This document shows, piece after piece, positions 34,125-42,630 of a stretch of 64,000 nucleotides of DNA. Where the stretch lies: positions 372,001-436,000 of the forward strand of contig JAUZVC010000002.1 in assembly GCA_031844405.1 (NCBI GenBank), in the 5' to 3' direction. Each line of letters opens with the position of its first letter. The first letter of the stretch is position 1. The DNA is from Knoellia sp031844405 (GTDB lineage: Bacteria; Actinomycetota; Actinomycetes; Actinomycetales; Dermatophilaceae). Under the pieces are notes generated by a model, which searched no databases, was not told the origin of the DNA, and was given only the letters and a program-made list of their open reading frames with translations. The translations under genes and the position numbers were made by a program.

Positions 34125-34406
34125 TCACCGAGCGTCGGTCGCCGTGGTCTCCGCGAGCTCGTCGCGGCGGCTCAGCCTGTCGACCCGCCGCGCCATCGTC
34201 ACGAGCCCACCGGTGAGCAGGCCCCAGCCGAGCAGGAGCACGAGCAGGCCCACCACCGCCAGCCCCGGTGGGTCTCCCTCGACCCGGCGACGCAGCTCGG
34301 CGGCAAGGATGAGTGCGCCCACCGCGAGGAGCGTCATCCCCCAGCCCACCAGCGCGGCCGAGCGCGTCTCCGTCGCGTCAGAGTTCGCGTCCACGTCGTC
34401 CTCCAT
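34125..34406 (-). CDS. Two-span membrane protein, function unknown
   Basis: A 93-residue protein with an acidic N-terminus (MEDDVDANSD), helix one near residues 19-37 (LVGWGMTLLAVGALILAAEL), helix two near 48-68 (LAVVGLLVLLLGWGLLTGG), and a charged C-terminus. No family recognised. It converges with the haloperoxidase-like gene and is divergent from the phospholipase D gene. The ribosome site is weak. Confidence 0.6.
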   Translation of the reverse strand: MEDDVDANSDATETRSAALVGWGMTLLAVGALILAAELRRRVEGDPPGLAVVGLLVLLLGWGLLTGGLVTMARRVDRLSRRDELAETTATDAR

Positions 34407-34630
34407 CCCCAGGAACCAGTGGCGGACACGCTAGCGCGGCACCCACCGTCGAGCGCCCCGATCGGCGAGAGCCGCCGCCGTGTCGCGCGTCAGCCGCCTG
34501 TGCGAGCGGCGGTGGCCCTTCGTTCGGCGCGGTGGTGCGTTCCTCCTCTCCGGACGACGACGCTCGCCGCACCGGGCCGGCTGTGGAAGGCGCGCCCACG
34601 GCCCCGACCCCACGACCGCCCGCCGGCTGA

Positions 34631-34643
34631 CAGAGTGAGGCAG
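34631..34643 (+). promoter_or_regulatory. Candidate leaderless promoter of the phospholipase D gene
   Basis: CAGAGT (34631-34636) followed by 7 nt and GTG 34644. The spacer contains GAGG, so a weak ribosome site cannot be excluded. Confidence 0.35.
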
Positions 34644-36101
34644 GTGAGCGAGTGGTTCCTCCCCACGTCGGAGCGGCCGTGGACGGCCGGGAACCTCGTC
34701 GTGCCCCGGGTCCACGGAGCCGGCTACTTCGCCCGTCTGCTCGAGCTCGTCGAGGCGACCACCAGCGGAGACCGGATCTTCCTCACCGACTGGCGCGGCG
34801 ACGCCGACGAGCGCCTCACCGCCGACGGCCCGACCGTCGCCGACCTCCTGAAGTCAGCGGCCCACCGCGGCGTCGAGGTCCGCGCCCTCCTGTGGCGCTC
34901 GCACCCCGGCCGGCTCAACAGCGAGGAGAACAACGAGCTCGGTCAGGTCATCAACGAGGCGGGCGGCGAAGCCCTCCTCGACGAGCGGGTACGCCGCGCC
35001 GGGTCGCACCACCAGAAGCTCGTCGTCGTCCGCTTCAAGGGCCGGCCGCAGGACGACGTCGCCTTCGTCGGCGGCATCGACCTCTGCCACGGCCGTCGCG
35101 ACGACGCCGACCACCATGGCGACCCGCAGGCACCGCCGCTCGACGAGCGCTACGGTCCGACCCCGCCCTGGCACGACGCCATGGCCGAGATCCGCGGGCC
35201 GGCCGTGGCCGACGTCCTCGAGACGTTCGCCGAGCGCTGGGACGACCCGACCCCGCTCGACCACCGCAACCCCTACCGGGCGGTGCACCACCGCATCGTG
35301 CGCATGCCACGTCACCCCGAGCCGCTGCCGCAGCGCTGGGACCCGCCGCCGGAGGCAGGCCCGCACCAGGTCCAGGTGCTGCGGACCTACCCACGCAAGC
35401 GGCCGGCATACCCGTTCGCTCCGGAAGGTGAGCGGTCGATCGCGCGCGCCTACACGCGGGCGTTCCAGCGGGCGCGACGGCTCATCTACATCGAGGACCA
35501 GTACTTCTGGTCCGACGTCGTCGCCGCGACCCTCGCCGAGGCGCTCCGGCGCGAGCCGGAGCTGCAGGTCATCGGCGTCGTGCCGCGCTACCCGGAGGAG
35601 GACAACCGGGTCAGCGGCCCGCCGATGATGTACGCGCAGCGGCTCGCCTGGGACGCGCTGCACGAGGCGGGCGGTGACAGGTTCGCGCTCTTCGACCTCG
35701 AGAACGCCGCGGGCACACCGATCTACGTCCACGCCAAGGTCTGCGTCGTCGACGACGAGTGGATGACCATCGGCTCCGACAACCTCAACCGCCGATCCTG
35801 GTCGCACGACTCGGAGGTCACCTGCGCCGTGGTCGATGAGGACGGAGAGCTGCCCCGCTCATTGCGGACCTCGCTCTGGGCCGAGCACCTCGGCCTGCCC
35901 GACGACGACCCGCGGCTGTCCGACCCCAGCACGGCCATGGAGCTGTGGACAGAGCGCGAGGGCGCCCCCGGCAGCCGCATCCACCGGCACGTCCCGCCCG
36001 TCCTGTCGCGGCGCACGCGCGCGTGGGCGCGACCGGCGTACCTCGCGCTCTACGACCCGGACGGCCGGCCGCGCAGACTCCGCGGGACGACCGACTTCTG
36101 A
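34644..36101 (+). CDS. Phospholipase D family protein
   Basis: A 485-residue enzyme with two HKD motifs. The first is HHQKLVVV with the downstream GGID (about residues 122-143) and the second VHAKVCVVDDEWMTIGSDN (363-381). Together they form the histidine-based active site that hydrolyses or transfers phosphodiesters, such as phosphatidylcholine or cardiolipin-type lipids. No signal peptide is present, so it is probably cytoplasmic or membrane-associated. The GTG start is favoured by position; an in-frame GTG at 34635 is the alternative. Substrate unknown. Confidence 0.9.
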   Translation: MSEWFLPTSERPWTAGNLVVPRVHGAGYFARLLELVEATTSGDRIFLTDWRGDADERLTADGPTVADLLKSAAHRGVEVRALLWRSHPGRLNSEENNELGQVINEAGGEALLDERVRRAGSHHQKLVVVRFKGRPQDDVAFVGGIDLCHGRRDDADHHGDPQAPPLDERYGPTPPWHDAMAEIRGPAVADVLETFAERWDDPTPLDHRNPYRAVHHRIVRMPRHPEPLPQRWDPPPEAGPHQVQVLRTYPRKRPAYPFAPEGERSIARAYTRAFQRARRLIYIEDQYFWSDVVAATLAEALRREPELQVIGVVPRYPEEDNRVSGPPMMYAQRLAWDALHEAGGDRFALFDLENAAGTPIYVHAKVCVVDDEWMTIGSDNLNRRSWSHDSEVTCAVVDEDGELPRSLRTSLWAEHLGLPDDDPRLSDPSTAMELWTEREGAPGSRIHRHVPPVLSRRTRAWARPAYLALYDPDGRPRRLRGTTDF

Positions 36102-36137
36102 GCAGTGCCGGGGGAGGGCGAGCCCACCCGGGCCGTG

Positions 36138-36167
36138 GGTCCGTGGCACCGACGGTGCCGACGGACC
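36138..36167 (+). terminator. Hairpin after the phospholipase D gene
   Basis: GGTCCGTGGCACC and GGTGCCGACGGACC pair with one bulged base around a GAC loop. Confidence 0.55.
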
Positions 36168-36231
36168 ATCGACGCCGCCCCCGCAGCGGGTCGACACTGG
36201 ACTCCACCTCGACGCTGAGGAGGGTCCGGGG

Positions 36232-36393
36232 ATGAAGGACATTCGATGCATGGTGGGCCGCCACTCCTGGCACCGGGAGGTCAACCCCGGTGTCGGCGGT
36301 CGCGACGGGATCCGGGACGTCTGCCAGCGGTGCGGCACGGACAGGAAGACCTACGGGCCGCCGACCTACTCGAAGCGGGGCATCCCCGGCTGA
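36232..36393 (+). CDS. Small protein with a CxxCG zinc-ribbon-like motif
   Basis: A 53-residue protein, MKDIRCMVGRHSW at the start and DVCQRCGTDRKTYG near residues 29-42. The CxxC plus an earlier Cys-His pair (C6, H11) could bind zinc. Similar short 'MKDxRCxxGRHxW' proteins are seen in actinobacteria without known function. GAGGAGG lies about 9 bp before ATG 36232, which supports translation. It is alone between phospholipase D and the convergent small gene. Confidence 0.65.
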   Translation: MKDIRCMVGRHSWHREVNPGVGGRDGIRDVCQRCGTDRKTYGPPTYSKRGIPG

Positions 36394-36495
36394 ACCGATC
36401 CCGTAGGCCGGCCACACGGCATACGCGATCCGTCGCCTTTGGCGACCACCGCGGACCACGACGACTCGAGTCACCCGGGAGGCCGGGTGCCGTGT

Positions 36496-36717
36496 CTAGA
36501 GCTTGGTCATCTTCCGGAACGGCGTGGGGATCCGGACGGTGCTGCTCGTGAAGTCGACCGTGGCGCCGCCGGCGTCGACGCCGATGACGCGCCCGAGACC
36601 GTAGGCGTCGTGCAGGACGCGATCGCCGGTGACGAACAGTTCCACCTCCGGCTCCGGGCGGGGAGCGAAGGGGCTGTTGGCGTGACGGGGGCGCGGGTGC
36701 GCAGATGACGGAACCAT
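36496..36717 (-). CDS. Small protein with a CarD/Tudor-like beta segment
   Basis: A 73-residue protein. After a Pro/His-rich N-terminus, VTGDRVLHDAYGLGRVIGVD (residues 29-48) and IPTPFRKMTKL form a short all-beta pattern like the CarD/KOW or Tudor-type RNA-polymerase- or nucleic-acid-interacting folds. That resemblance is by pattern only. The upstream region shares a divergent gap of 177 bp with the Hcp-like gene, which contains TTGACA at about 36774. Confidence 0.6.
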   Translation of the reverse strand: MVPSSAHPRPRHANSPFAPRPEPEVELFVTGDRVLHDAYGLGRVIGVDAGGATVDFTSSTVRIPTPFRKMTKL

Positions 36718-36894
36718 GTTCCCCGAAGTATGCGCCCTCTGGGCGTCCGCGGCGAACCTCGCAGGTCAGGGGTTGACACCGGCCCTCGTCGGGTCGACCT
36801 TGAGCATGCCGGCAACGTTGCCGTTGCGGTGTCGGCACTGCACCGGGTCAGACCCGCGCCGGGCGCCGCCCGCCGTCAACAGGAGGAGCGCGTC

Positions 36895-37380
36895 ATGTCC
36901 ACGTCGATCTTCGTCCGCATCGACTCGATCAAGGGGGAGTCGCGCGAGCGCGGCCACGAGGACGAGATCGAGGCGGTGTCGTGGTCGTGGGGCGTCGCCC
37001 AGGCGGCGGGCCCAGTCGGCCCGGGGCGGGGTGGCGGTGCCGGCCGGGTGGGGCGACCGACGTTCTCGGACTTCACCTTCGTGCACGACGTCGACGCTGC
37101 GACGCCGCTGCTTCTCAAGGCGTGTGCGACCGGTCAGCACCTGCCCAAGGCGCGGGTCACCGTGCGCAAGGCGGGGCACGGGCAGCACGACTTCCTCGTC
37201 ATCGAGCTCACCGAGGTGAGCGTGTCGAGTGTCGTCACGAGCATCGGCGCCGAGGCGGACGGGGGTGACGAGGTCGTGGTCCTGTCCTTCGCGAAGGTCG
37301 TCCTCGACTACGTCCCTCAGGGAGCGGACGGCCGGCCCCAGCCCGCCATCCGCTTCACCCACGACCTCAGGACGCGCTGA
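36895..37380 (+). CDS. Hcp family protein
   Basis: A 161-residue protein of the Hcp1 beta-barrel family, known as the tube protein and secreted effector of type VI secretion. Family features are the N-terminal STSIFVRIDSIKGES (residues 2-16), WSWGVAQ, FSDFTFVHDVDAATPLLLKAC (near 59-79) and a C-terminal VVLSFAKVVLDYVPQ. A G-rich loop lies near residues 40-55. No other type VI genes are in the window and actinobacteria lack that machine, so the role is unknown. AGGAGGA lies 7-8 bp before the ATG. Its 3' end overlaps the convergent SNF2 gene by 14 bp. Confidence 0.85.
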   Translation: MSTSIFVRIDSIKGESRERGHEDEIEAVSWSWGVAQAAGPVGPGRGGGAGRVGRPTFSDFTFVHDVDAATPLLLKACATGQHLPKARVTVRKAGHGQHDFLVIELTEVSVSSVVTSIGAEADGGDEVVVLSFAKVVLDYVPQGADGRPQPAIRFTHDLRTR

Positions 37381-39664
37381 ACGGACTGAAGGGGCTGAAC
37401 GGGCTCACATTGGGCGCGGCCAGCGGTGCGGCCGTCGCCTCGGCGGCAGCGTCTCCAGCCGGACCCGTCGCTCCCGTCCCAGCCGACGACGCCGCGTTCT
37501 CCCTCTCGAGGGCGTCGGTGAGCAGCGACACGAGCGCCTCGAGCTGGACGTCCGCCGACGAGCTGACCTCCTCGTCGGACCCGTCGAGCGCCCGGGCGGC
37601 GAGGCCGGCCTTGTCGTCAATGAGCTGGGCGAGGCGCGAGTCGATCGTCTGCGCGGCGATGATCCGCCACGCCGTGACCGGCTCGGTCTGGCCGATGCGG
37701 TGCACGCGGTCGATCGCCTGCGTCTGCTCGGCCGACGTCCACGAGAGCTCGGCGAGGACGACGTTGGAGGCGACCTGGAGGTTGATCCCGACGCCAGCCG
37801 CGGTGAGCGAGCAGACGATGATCTCGACCTCGGGGTCGGTGAGGAAGGCCTCGATGTTCTCCTTGCGCGACTTCGCGCTCTGGTCGCCGCGGATCGACGC
37901 GTAGCCGATGCCGCGCTTGGCGAACGTCTCCTCGGCGACGTCCATGACGTCGAGGTGCTTGGCGAAGAAGACGACCTTGCCGACGTTGCGGGCGAGCTGC
38001 GCGGCGTAGTCGGAGGCGAGCCCGGCCTTGGCCTGGCCGATCTTGCGCATGAGCGTGAAGACGTTGTCGCCCTTCTCGCCTGAGCCGGTGCCGGTGTTCT
38101 TGAGCTCGGCCGCCGCGACACGACGGATGAGCGCGTGGTCGAGACCGTCGCCCTCGTCCTCGCCGTCCGCGCCACCACCGAGACCTGACTCGGCGCGGGT
38201 CGACAGCGTGTAGCGGTAGCGCTCGACGAGCCGTGCCGCGAGCTCGGCCTCGGCCGCGCGGATCGACCGCCCCAGGGCGTCGTCGAGCTCGACCGGCAGG
38301 TCGGCCACGCGGCGTGCGGGGATGTCGGAGGCGACGTCGACCTTGCGACGGCGCACGATGCCCATGTCGATGACGGTGTTGCGCGCGGAGGTGTAGAAGC
38401 CGTGGTCCGACGGCGCGAGGCCCTTCGCCTCGAGCGCCGCCATGAGTGCCGGGCGCGGCTTCTTGTCGTCGATCCACCCGAGGAACTGCCAGATCGCGCG
38501 GAAGTCCTCGATGTCGTTGATGAGCGGGGTCCCCGTGAGCGCCATGAAGAGCGCGTTGGGGCTCCACTCGCGGATCCTGTCGGCCAGCGCGAGCACGTGC
38601 TGCGAGCGCTGCGAGGTCTTGTTCTTGATGAAGTGCGCCTCGTCGACGACCATCCCGCGGAAGCCGTGGCGGCCGAGCCAGCCGACGTGCCGGTCGAGGA
38701 TCTCGTAGTTGACGATGACGATGTCGGCGAAGCCGTCGATGCCCTCGCCGTCGCCGTGGATGACGGTCGCGGTACGGCGCGGCGTCCACAGCTCGGCCTC
38801 GTGCGCCCAGTTCGCCTTGACGACGTTGGGCACGACGACGAGCAGCGGGAAGGCGTTCGCGGCGTCGGCGGCGAGCAGCGCCTGGGCGGTCTTCCCGAGA
38901 CCCGGCTCGTCCGCGAGCAGGAAGGTGCGGTGCCCCTCGGCGGCGGCCGCGACGACCTGCCCCTGGTGGTGCATGAGCGCGAGGTCCTTGATGCCGTGGA
39001 CGACGCTCGACGGCTCGGGGAGCGGCATCGACGTCGCGTCCCCGCCGTACTCGAACGACCGGAAGAGCGGGCTGAGCAGCTCCCAGTTCGCGAGCCGGTT
39101 CGTCGTCGGCTTCGGCGTGCGCGCGGCCTCGAAGTCGGGGGCGAGGAAGGGGTTGGCGAGCTGCCGCGCGATGACCGTCTGCGGCACGACGCCCTTGGGC
39201 GCCGGGGCCGCCGCCACGGTGTCGTCGGACTCCGCCTCGGGCTCGGGCTCCGGGTCGGGCTCGCGCCCCGCGGCGGCGAGCATGTCGTTGCGCAGGCTCG
39301 CCGCGGCCGGCGAGACCGCGGCCCCGTCGGCGAGGAGTGCGAGCAGCGAGGTGTCGCGCGCGGCCGTCTTCGCGAGGATCGTCGCGATCCCGTCGAGCCG
39401 CGTCATCATCGCGGTCCGCTCGCCCTCGGAGATCGACGCGTCGGTCTTCACCCGCGCGCGCTCCTCCCGGACCAGCAGGGCCACCACTTGGTATGCCGTG
39501 CGCTGGTTGGGGCGGATCTTCCCCCGCTGCGCTGCAGCCTCGACCTGGCGCACGGCCTTGGCGAGCACGGGGATGAGTCCCTCGCCGTCCTGGTGGCGGC
39601 GGTCGCGGGACTGGTGACGTGACGCGTTCTGCGTGCCGCCACGGCGTTGAGGTCGCTGGGCCAA
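37367..39664 (-). CDS. SNF2-family DEAD/DEAH helicase
   Basis: A 765-residue SNF2/RapA-type helicase. Walker A is ADEPGLGKT (251-259), DEAH is at 341-344, motif III is TGTPLIND (377 on), and the C-terminal helicase lobe ends in QAIDRVHRIGQTEPV. An N-terminal extension of about 220 residues has no obvious domain and includes an acidic EPDPEPEPEAES stretch. Such proteins remodel protein-DNA or RNA polymerase complexes. It starts with TTG 39664, supported by AGAAGG eight bases upstream. The C-terminus is a tandem SPF repeat (SPFSPFSPFSAS). Its 3' end overlaps hcp by 14 bp. Confidence 0.9.
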   Translation of the reverse strand: MAQRPQRRGGTQNASRHQSRDRRHQDGEGLIPVLAKAVRQVEAAAQRGKIRPNQRTAYQVVALLVREERARVKTDASISEGERTAMMTRLDGIATILAKTAARDTSLLALLADGAAVSPAAASLRNDMLAAAGREPDPEPEPEAESDDTVAAAPAPKGVVPQTVIARQLANPFLAPDFEAARTPKPTTNRLANWELLSPLFRSFEYGGDATSMPLPEPSSVVHGIKDLALMHHQGQVVAAAAEGHRTFLLADEPGLGKTAQALLAADAANAFPLLVVVPNVVKANWAHEAELWTPRRTATVIHGDGEGIDGFADIVIVNYEILDRHVGWLGRHGFRGMVVDEAHFIKNKTSQRSQHVLALADRIREWSPNALFMALTGTPLINDIEDFRAIWQFLGWIDDKKPRPALMAALEAKGLAPSDHGFYTSARNTVIDMGIVRRRKVDVASDIPARRVADLPVELDDALGRSIRAAEAELAARLVERYRYTLSTRAESGLGGGADGEDEGDGLDHALIRRVAAAELKNTGTGSGEKGDNVFTLMRKIGQAKAGLASDYAAQLARNVGKVVFFAKHLDVMDVAEETFAKRGIGYASIRGDQSAKSRKENIEAFLTDPEVEIIVCSLTAAGVGINLQVASNVVLAELSWTSAEQTQAIDRVHRIGQTEPVTAWRIIAAQTIDSRLAQLIDDKAGLAARALDGSDEEVSSSADVQLEALVSLLTDALERENAASSAGTGATGPAGDAAAEATAAPLAAPNVSPFSPFSPFSAS

Positions 39665-39756
39665 GCGAAAAACCTTCTCTGGTCAGGCACGGCATGGGCG
39701 CGGAATGCGGCGCCGGACCACCGTGCAGGGGCCACGCACGTTCGGCACCGGATGCA

Positions 39757-39775
39757 CGGCATACGCACGGCATAC
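39757..39775. repeat. Two CGGCATAC words 11 bp apart
   Basis: Copies at 39757-39764 and 39768-39775, in the gap between the SNF2 gene and the methyltransferase gene. Part of the window-wide GTATGCC/GGCATAC family, here in non-coding DNA. Confidence 0.7.
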
Positions 39776-39959
39776 GGGCGCGAAGGCGAAGGCGTGACGG
39801 GGGGAGACCCCGGCCCCTTGTCGCTGATGCGCCACCGTCGAACGACGGGACGCCCCCCTAGGTTACGTCCAACCGGGCCCGGGTGGGTACTACGTGTCCC
39901 GCCGGAAGGCTCTCCGGCGCCCACCGCATGGTGGTGTCATGGAGCCAGGAGGCTCGCCG

Positions 39960-40565
39960 ATGACCGGCTACGGGTGGATGTACAGGCTCGGTTTCACGCC
40001 GTGGGAGCGCTACGCGACGTCCGCGGCGGGCAGCATCTCCGCGCTCTTCGAGCGAGAGGAGGCCGGCCGGACTCGTCCGCCGGGCCGGGCCCTCGACCTC
40101 GGGTGCGGGCGCGGCCTCCACAGCGTGATGCTCGCCGCCCGCGGTTGGGAGGTCGTCGGTATCGACGCGGTCCCCGCCGCGATCCGGTCAGCCACACGAG
40201 TCGAAGGCGTCTCGTATGCCGTCGCGGACGTCACGAACCTGCGCACCGAAGCGCTCGGCACGTTCGACCTCTTCCTCGACGTCGGATGCTTCCAGGGACT
40301 CGACGTCGAGCAGCGCCTCGCGGAGGGCCGGGGGGTGACCGAGCTGGCGGCGCCCGGGGCGACGCTGCTCATGCTGGCCTTCGGACGCTCGTGGGCGCGG
40401 CCGCTCGTGGGTGGCGTCGACAGGGCCGACGTCGAGGACTCGTTCCCGAGGTGGACGGTCGTGTCGGTGGAGCCGGCGCCAACGGCAGGTCTGGGCTGGC
40501 CGATGAACCGAACACGACCGAAGTGGTACCGGTTGCGACTCTCGGGGGACGACAATGAGCCGTGA
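39960..40565 (+). CDS. Class I SAM-dependent methyltransferase
   Basis: A 201-residue methyltransferase. The SAM-binding motif I is ALDLGCGRGLHS (residues 42-53), followed by VVGIDAVPAAI and an acidic ADVTN, then FDLFLDVGCFQGL. Resembles thiopurine- or small-molecule methyltransferases. ATG 39960 is chosen because AGGAGG (39947-39952) lies 7 bp upstream; two earlier in-frame starts lack this. The stop overlaps the GNAT gene by 4 bp. Confidence 0.85.
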   Translation: MTGYGWMYRLGFTPWERYATSAAGSISALFEREEAGRTRPPGRALDLGCGRGLHSVMLAARGWEVVGIDAVPAAIRSATRVEGVSYAVADVTNLRTEALGTFDLFLDVGCFQGLDVEQRLAEGRGVTELAAPGATLLMLAFGRSWARPLVGGVDRADVEDSFPRWTVVSVEPAPTAGLGWPMNRTRPKWYRLRLSGDDNEP

Positions 40566-41131
40566 CCAAGGACCTGGGCGACGTCGCCTGGCCCGTGTCG
40601 ACGGCCCGGCTGGTGCTGCGACGGGCCCGCCCGGACGACGCCGAGGCGGTCCGGTCCTACCGCGAGCACCCGACGTCGACCCAGTGGCTCGGCCCGCTGC
40701 CGGAGAACTTCACCGAGAGGTTCGTCGCCCCCGAACGCCTCGGGCTCCTCCTCGCGATCGAGCGCGACGGCGAGCTCATCGGCGACGTCATGGTGAGCAT
40801 CGGACACGCCTGGGGGCCGGCCGCGATGGCCACGCAGGCGCACGGCGTGCAGGCCGAGCTCGGCTGGGCGCTGCGACCCGAGGAGACCGGTCACGGCTAC
40901 GCGACCGAGGCGGTCGAGGCCGTGCTGCGGATCTGCTTCGAGGACCTCGGGCTGCGACGCGTGACCGCGAGCTGCTTCACGACCAACACGGCGTCGTGGC
41001 GGCTCATGGAGCGGCTCGGGATGCGGCGCGAGGCGCACACCGTCGCCGACGGGCTGCACCCGTCGGGGGAGTGGCGCGACGGCTACTCCTACGCCCTGCT
41101 CGCCGACGAGTGGCGTCTCCGGAACGGCTGA
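40562..41131 (+). CDS. GNAT family N-acetyltransferase
   Basis: A 189-residue acetyltransferase of the RimJ/RimL type. It starts TARLVLRRARPDDAEAV and contains the acetyl-CoA loop region WALRPEETGHGYATEAV (usual RxxGxG/A), followed by VTASCFTTNTASWRLMERLG (near 138-157). Members acetylate protein N-termini or small amines. GTG start, overlapping the methyltransferase stop by 4 bp, so the two are co-translated. Substrate unknown. Confidence 0.9.
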   Translation: MTKDLGDVAWPVSTARLVLRRARPDDAEAVRSYREHPTSTQWLGPLPENFTERFVAPERLGLLLAIERDGELIGDVMVSIGHAWGPAAMATQAHGVQAELGWALRPEETGHGYATEAVEAVLRICFEDLGLRRVTASCFTTNTASWRLMERLGMRREAHTVADGLHPSGEWRDGYSYALLADEWRLRNG

Positions 41132-41152
41132 CCCCGGCGCCCCTGCTGTCGA

Positions 41153-41164
41153 TACGCTCGGGTC
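41153..41164 (+). promoter_or_regulatory. Candidate leaderless promoter
   Basis: TACGCT (41153-41158) followed by 6 nt and GTG 41165. Confidence 0.45.
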
Positions 41165-41650
41165 GTGACTTCCTCCGGCGACTGGCCCACCCTCGACGAG
41201 CTGGCGCGGCAGGAGGCGGACGTCGTCCTCCCCGAGCTGACCGAGCGGGTCGCCTGGGACCTCGGTCGGGCCGCGACCGACGCGGCGTGGGCCGAGCAGC
41301 TGCCCGTCGTCGTCGGCATCTGGCGCGGCACGCACCAGCTCTTCCACGCCGCCCTCCCCGGCTCGACCGCCGACAACGACGAGTGGCTCCGTCGCAAGGG
41401 CCGGGTCGTCACCCGCTTCGAGCACTCCTCGCTCTACATGGGTCAGGTGTGCCGTGACGCCGGGACGACGTTGCAGGGCAAGTTCCTGCTTCCCGAGTCG
41501 GAGTACGCCGCCCACGGTGGTGCGGTGCCGCTGCGCGTGGCTTCGGCCGGGGTCGTCGGCTGGATGGGCGTCTCCGGGCTGCCGCAGCGCGACGACCACG
41601 CCTTCGTCATCCGGATCCTGCGCGAGCACCTCGCAGCCGCCCGCGACTGA
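41165..41650 (+). CDS. UPF0303/HbpS-like haem-degrading domain protein
   Basis: A 161-residue protein of the GlcG/HbpS/UPF0303 fold. Signature segments are FEHSSLYMGQVCRDAGTTLQ and FLLPESEYAAHGGAVPLRV, ending in VVGWMGVSGLPQRDDHAFVI. HbpS binds haem and senses oxidative stress in Streptomyces; other members bind corrinoids or have no known ligand. No signal peptide. The GTG start is preceded by a leaderless-type -10. Short G/C-rich repeats follow the stop. Confidence 0.82.
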   Translation: MTSSGDWPTLDELARQEADVVLPELTERVAWDLGRAATDAAWAEQLPVVVGIWRGTHQLFHAALPGSTADNDEWLRRKGRVVTRFEHSSLYMGQVCRDAGTTLQGKFLLPESEYAAHGGAVPLRVASAGVVGWMGVSGLPQRDDHAFVIRILREHLAAARD

Positions 41651-41675
41651 GCTCCCTCGCCCGCGGGGGACCGGC

Positions 41676-41745
41676 GCGAGCGAGTCACAGGTTCACGAGC
41701 CGACCATCCGTGCCTGGCTCGCTCGCCCATGAGTGGCTCGCTCGA
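41676..41745. repeat. GCGAGCGAG / TGGCTCGCTCG repeats
   Basis: GCGAGCGAGTCA (41676-41687) is inverted relative to TGGCTCGCTCGC (41715-41726) with one mismatch, and the latter is repeated directly at 41734-41745. The block lies between the UPF0303 gene and the SDR gene. Confidence 0.5.
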
Positions 41746-41833
41746 CGGCGAACGGCTCCGGGGCCGCACCCTGTCGCCCACCTCCTTCGCCTCCCCTCAC
41801 CTGACGGTTTGGGTCGGTCGCGCGACCGAGTGG

Positions 41834-41846
41834 CACGATGACGCCC
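41834..41846 (+). promoter_or_regulatory. Candidate leaderless promoter of the SDR gene
   Basis: CACGAT (41834-41839) followed by 7 nt and ATG 41847. It overlaps the alternative ATG at 41838. Confidence 0.4.
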
Positions 41847-42608
41847 ATGCAGATCGCCCAGACCTCCGCCATCGTCACCGGCGGCGCCTCCGGCCTCGGT
41901 GCCGCGACGGCCGCCGCCCTCGCCGAGCACGGCGCCTCCGTCTTCGCCCTCGACCTCGGCTCGGCCATCGAGCAGGCCCCGCAGGTCGACGGCGTCACCT
42001 ACGTCGCCGCCGACGTCACCAACGAGGAGCAGGTGCGCGCCGCCGTCGCCCAGGCCGCCGGCAACCCGGACGCGCCCCTGCGCATCGTCGTCAACTGCGC
42101 CGGCATCGGCCCGAGCGCCCGCATCCTCGGCAAGAAGGGCGTGCACGACCTCGGCCTCTACCGCAAGGTCGTCGAGATCAACCTCATCGGCTCGTTCACC
42201 GTCCTCGCGCTCGCGTCCGAGGCGATCGCGCAGACCGAGCCCGACGAGCACGGCCAGCGCGGCGTCGTCGTCAACACCGCGAGCATCGCGGCCTTCGACG
42301 GCCAGGTCGGCCAGGCGGCATACAGCTCCTCCAAGGGCGGCATCGTCGGCCTCACGCTGCCGGCGGCCCGCGACCTCGCTCAGTACGGCATCCGCGTCTG
42401 CACCATCGCCCCCGGCATCGTCGAGACGCCGATGCTCGCGACCGTGTCCGACGAGTTCCGCGCCGGCCTCGCCGCGGGCGTCCCCTTCCCGCAGCGCCTC
42501 GCGATGCCGACCGAGTACGCCAAGCTCGCGCTCGCGATCGTCGACAACGACTACCTCAACGGGGAGACCATCCGCATGGACGGCGCCCTCCGCATGGCGC
42601 CCCGCTGA
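41847..42608 (+). CDS. Short-chain dehydrogenase (3-hydroxyacyl-CoA dehydrogenase-like)
   Basis: A 253-residue SDR close to type II 3-hydroxyacyl-CoA dehydrogenases. The cofactor motif TGGASGLG is at residues 11-18, the structural NCAGIG (NAG) near 87-92, and the catalytic set Ser (NTASIAAFDG), YxxxK (YSSSKGG, residues 159-163) is complete. It ends with a typical NGETIRMDGALRM. It would oxidise 3-hydroxyacyl-CoA in fatty-acid or isoleucine breakdown; the substrate is inferred. ATG 41847 gives the family's usual MQI- start and fits the promoter; ATG 41838 is the alternative. Confidence 0.9.
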   Translation: MQIAQTSAIVTGGASGLGAATAAALAEHGASVFALDLGSAIEQAPQVDGVTYVAADVTNEEQVRAAVAQAAGNPDAPLRIVVNCAGIGPSARILGKKGVHDLGLYRKVVEINLIGSFTVLALASEAIAQTEPDEHGQRGVVVNTASIAAFDGQVGQAAYSSSKGGIVGLTLPAARDLAQYGIRVCTIAPGIVETPMLATVSDEFRAGLAAGVPFPQRLAMPTEYAKLALAIVDNDYLNGETIRMDGALRMAPR

Positions 42609-42630
42609 GCGCCGACCGACATGCGTCCGT

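Noticed and set aside
42615..42630. Leaderless promoter for the serine hydrolase gene
   Set aside because: Spacing from the nearest NANNNT to either start does not fit the 6-7 nt rule.
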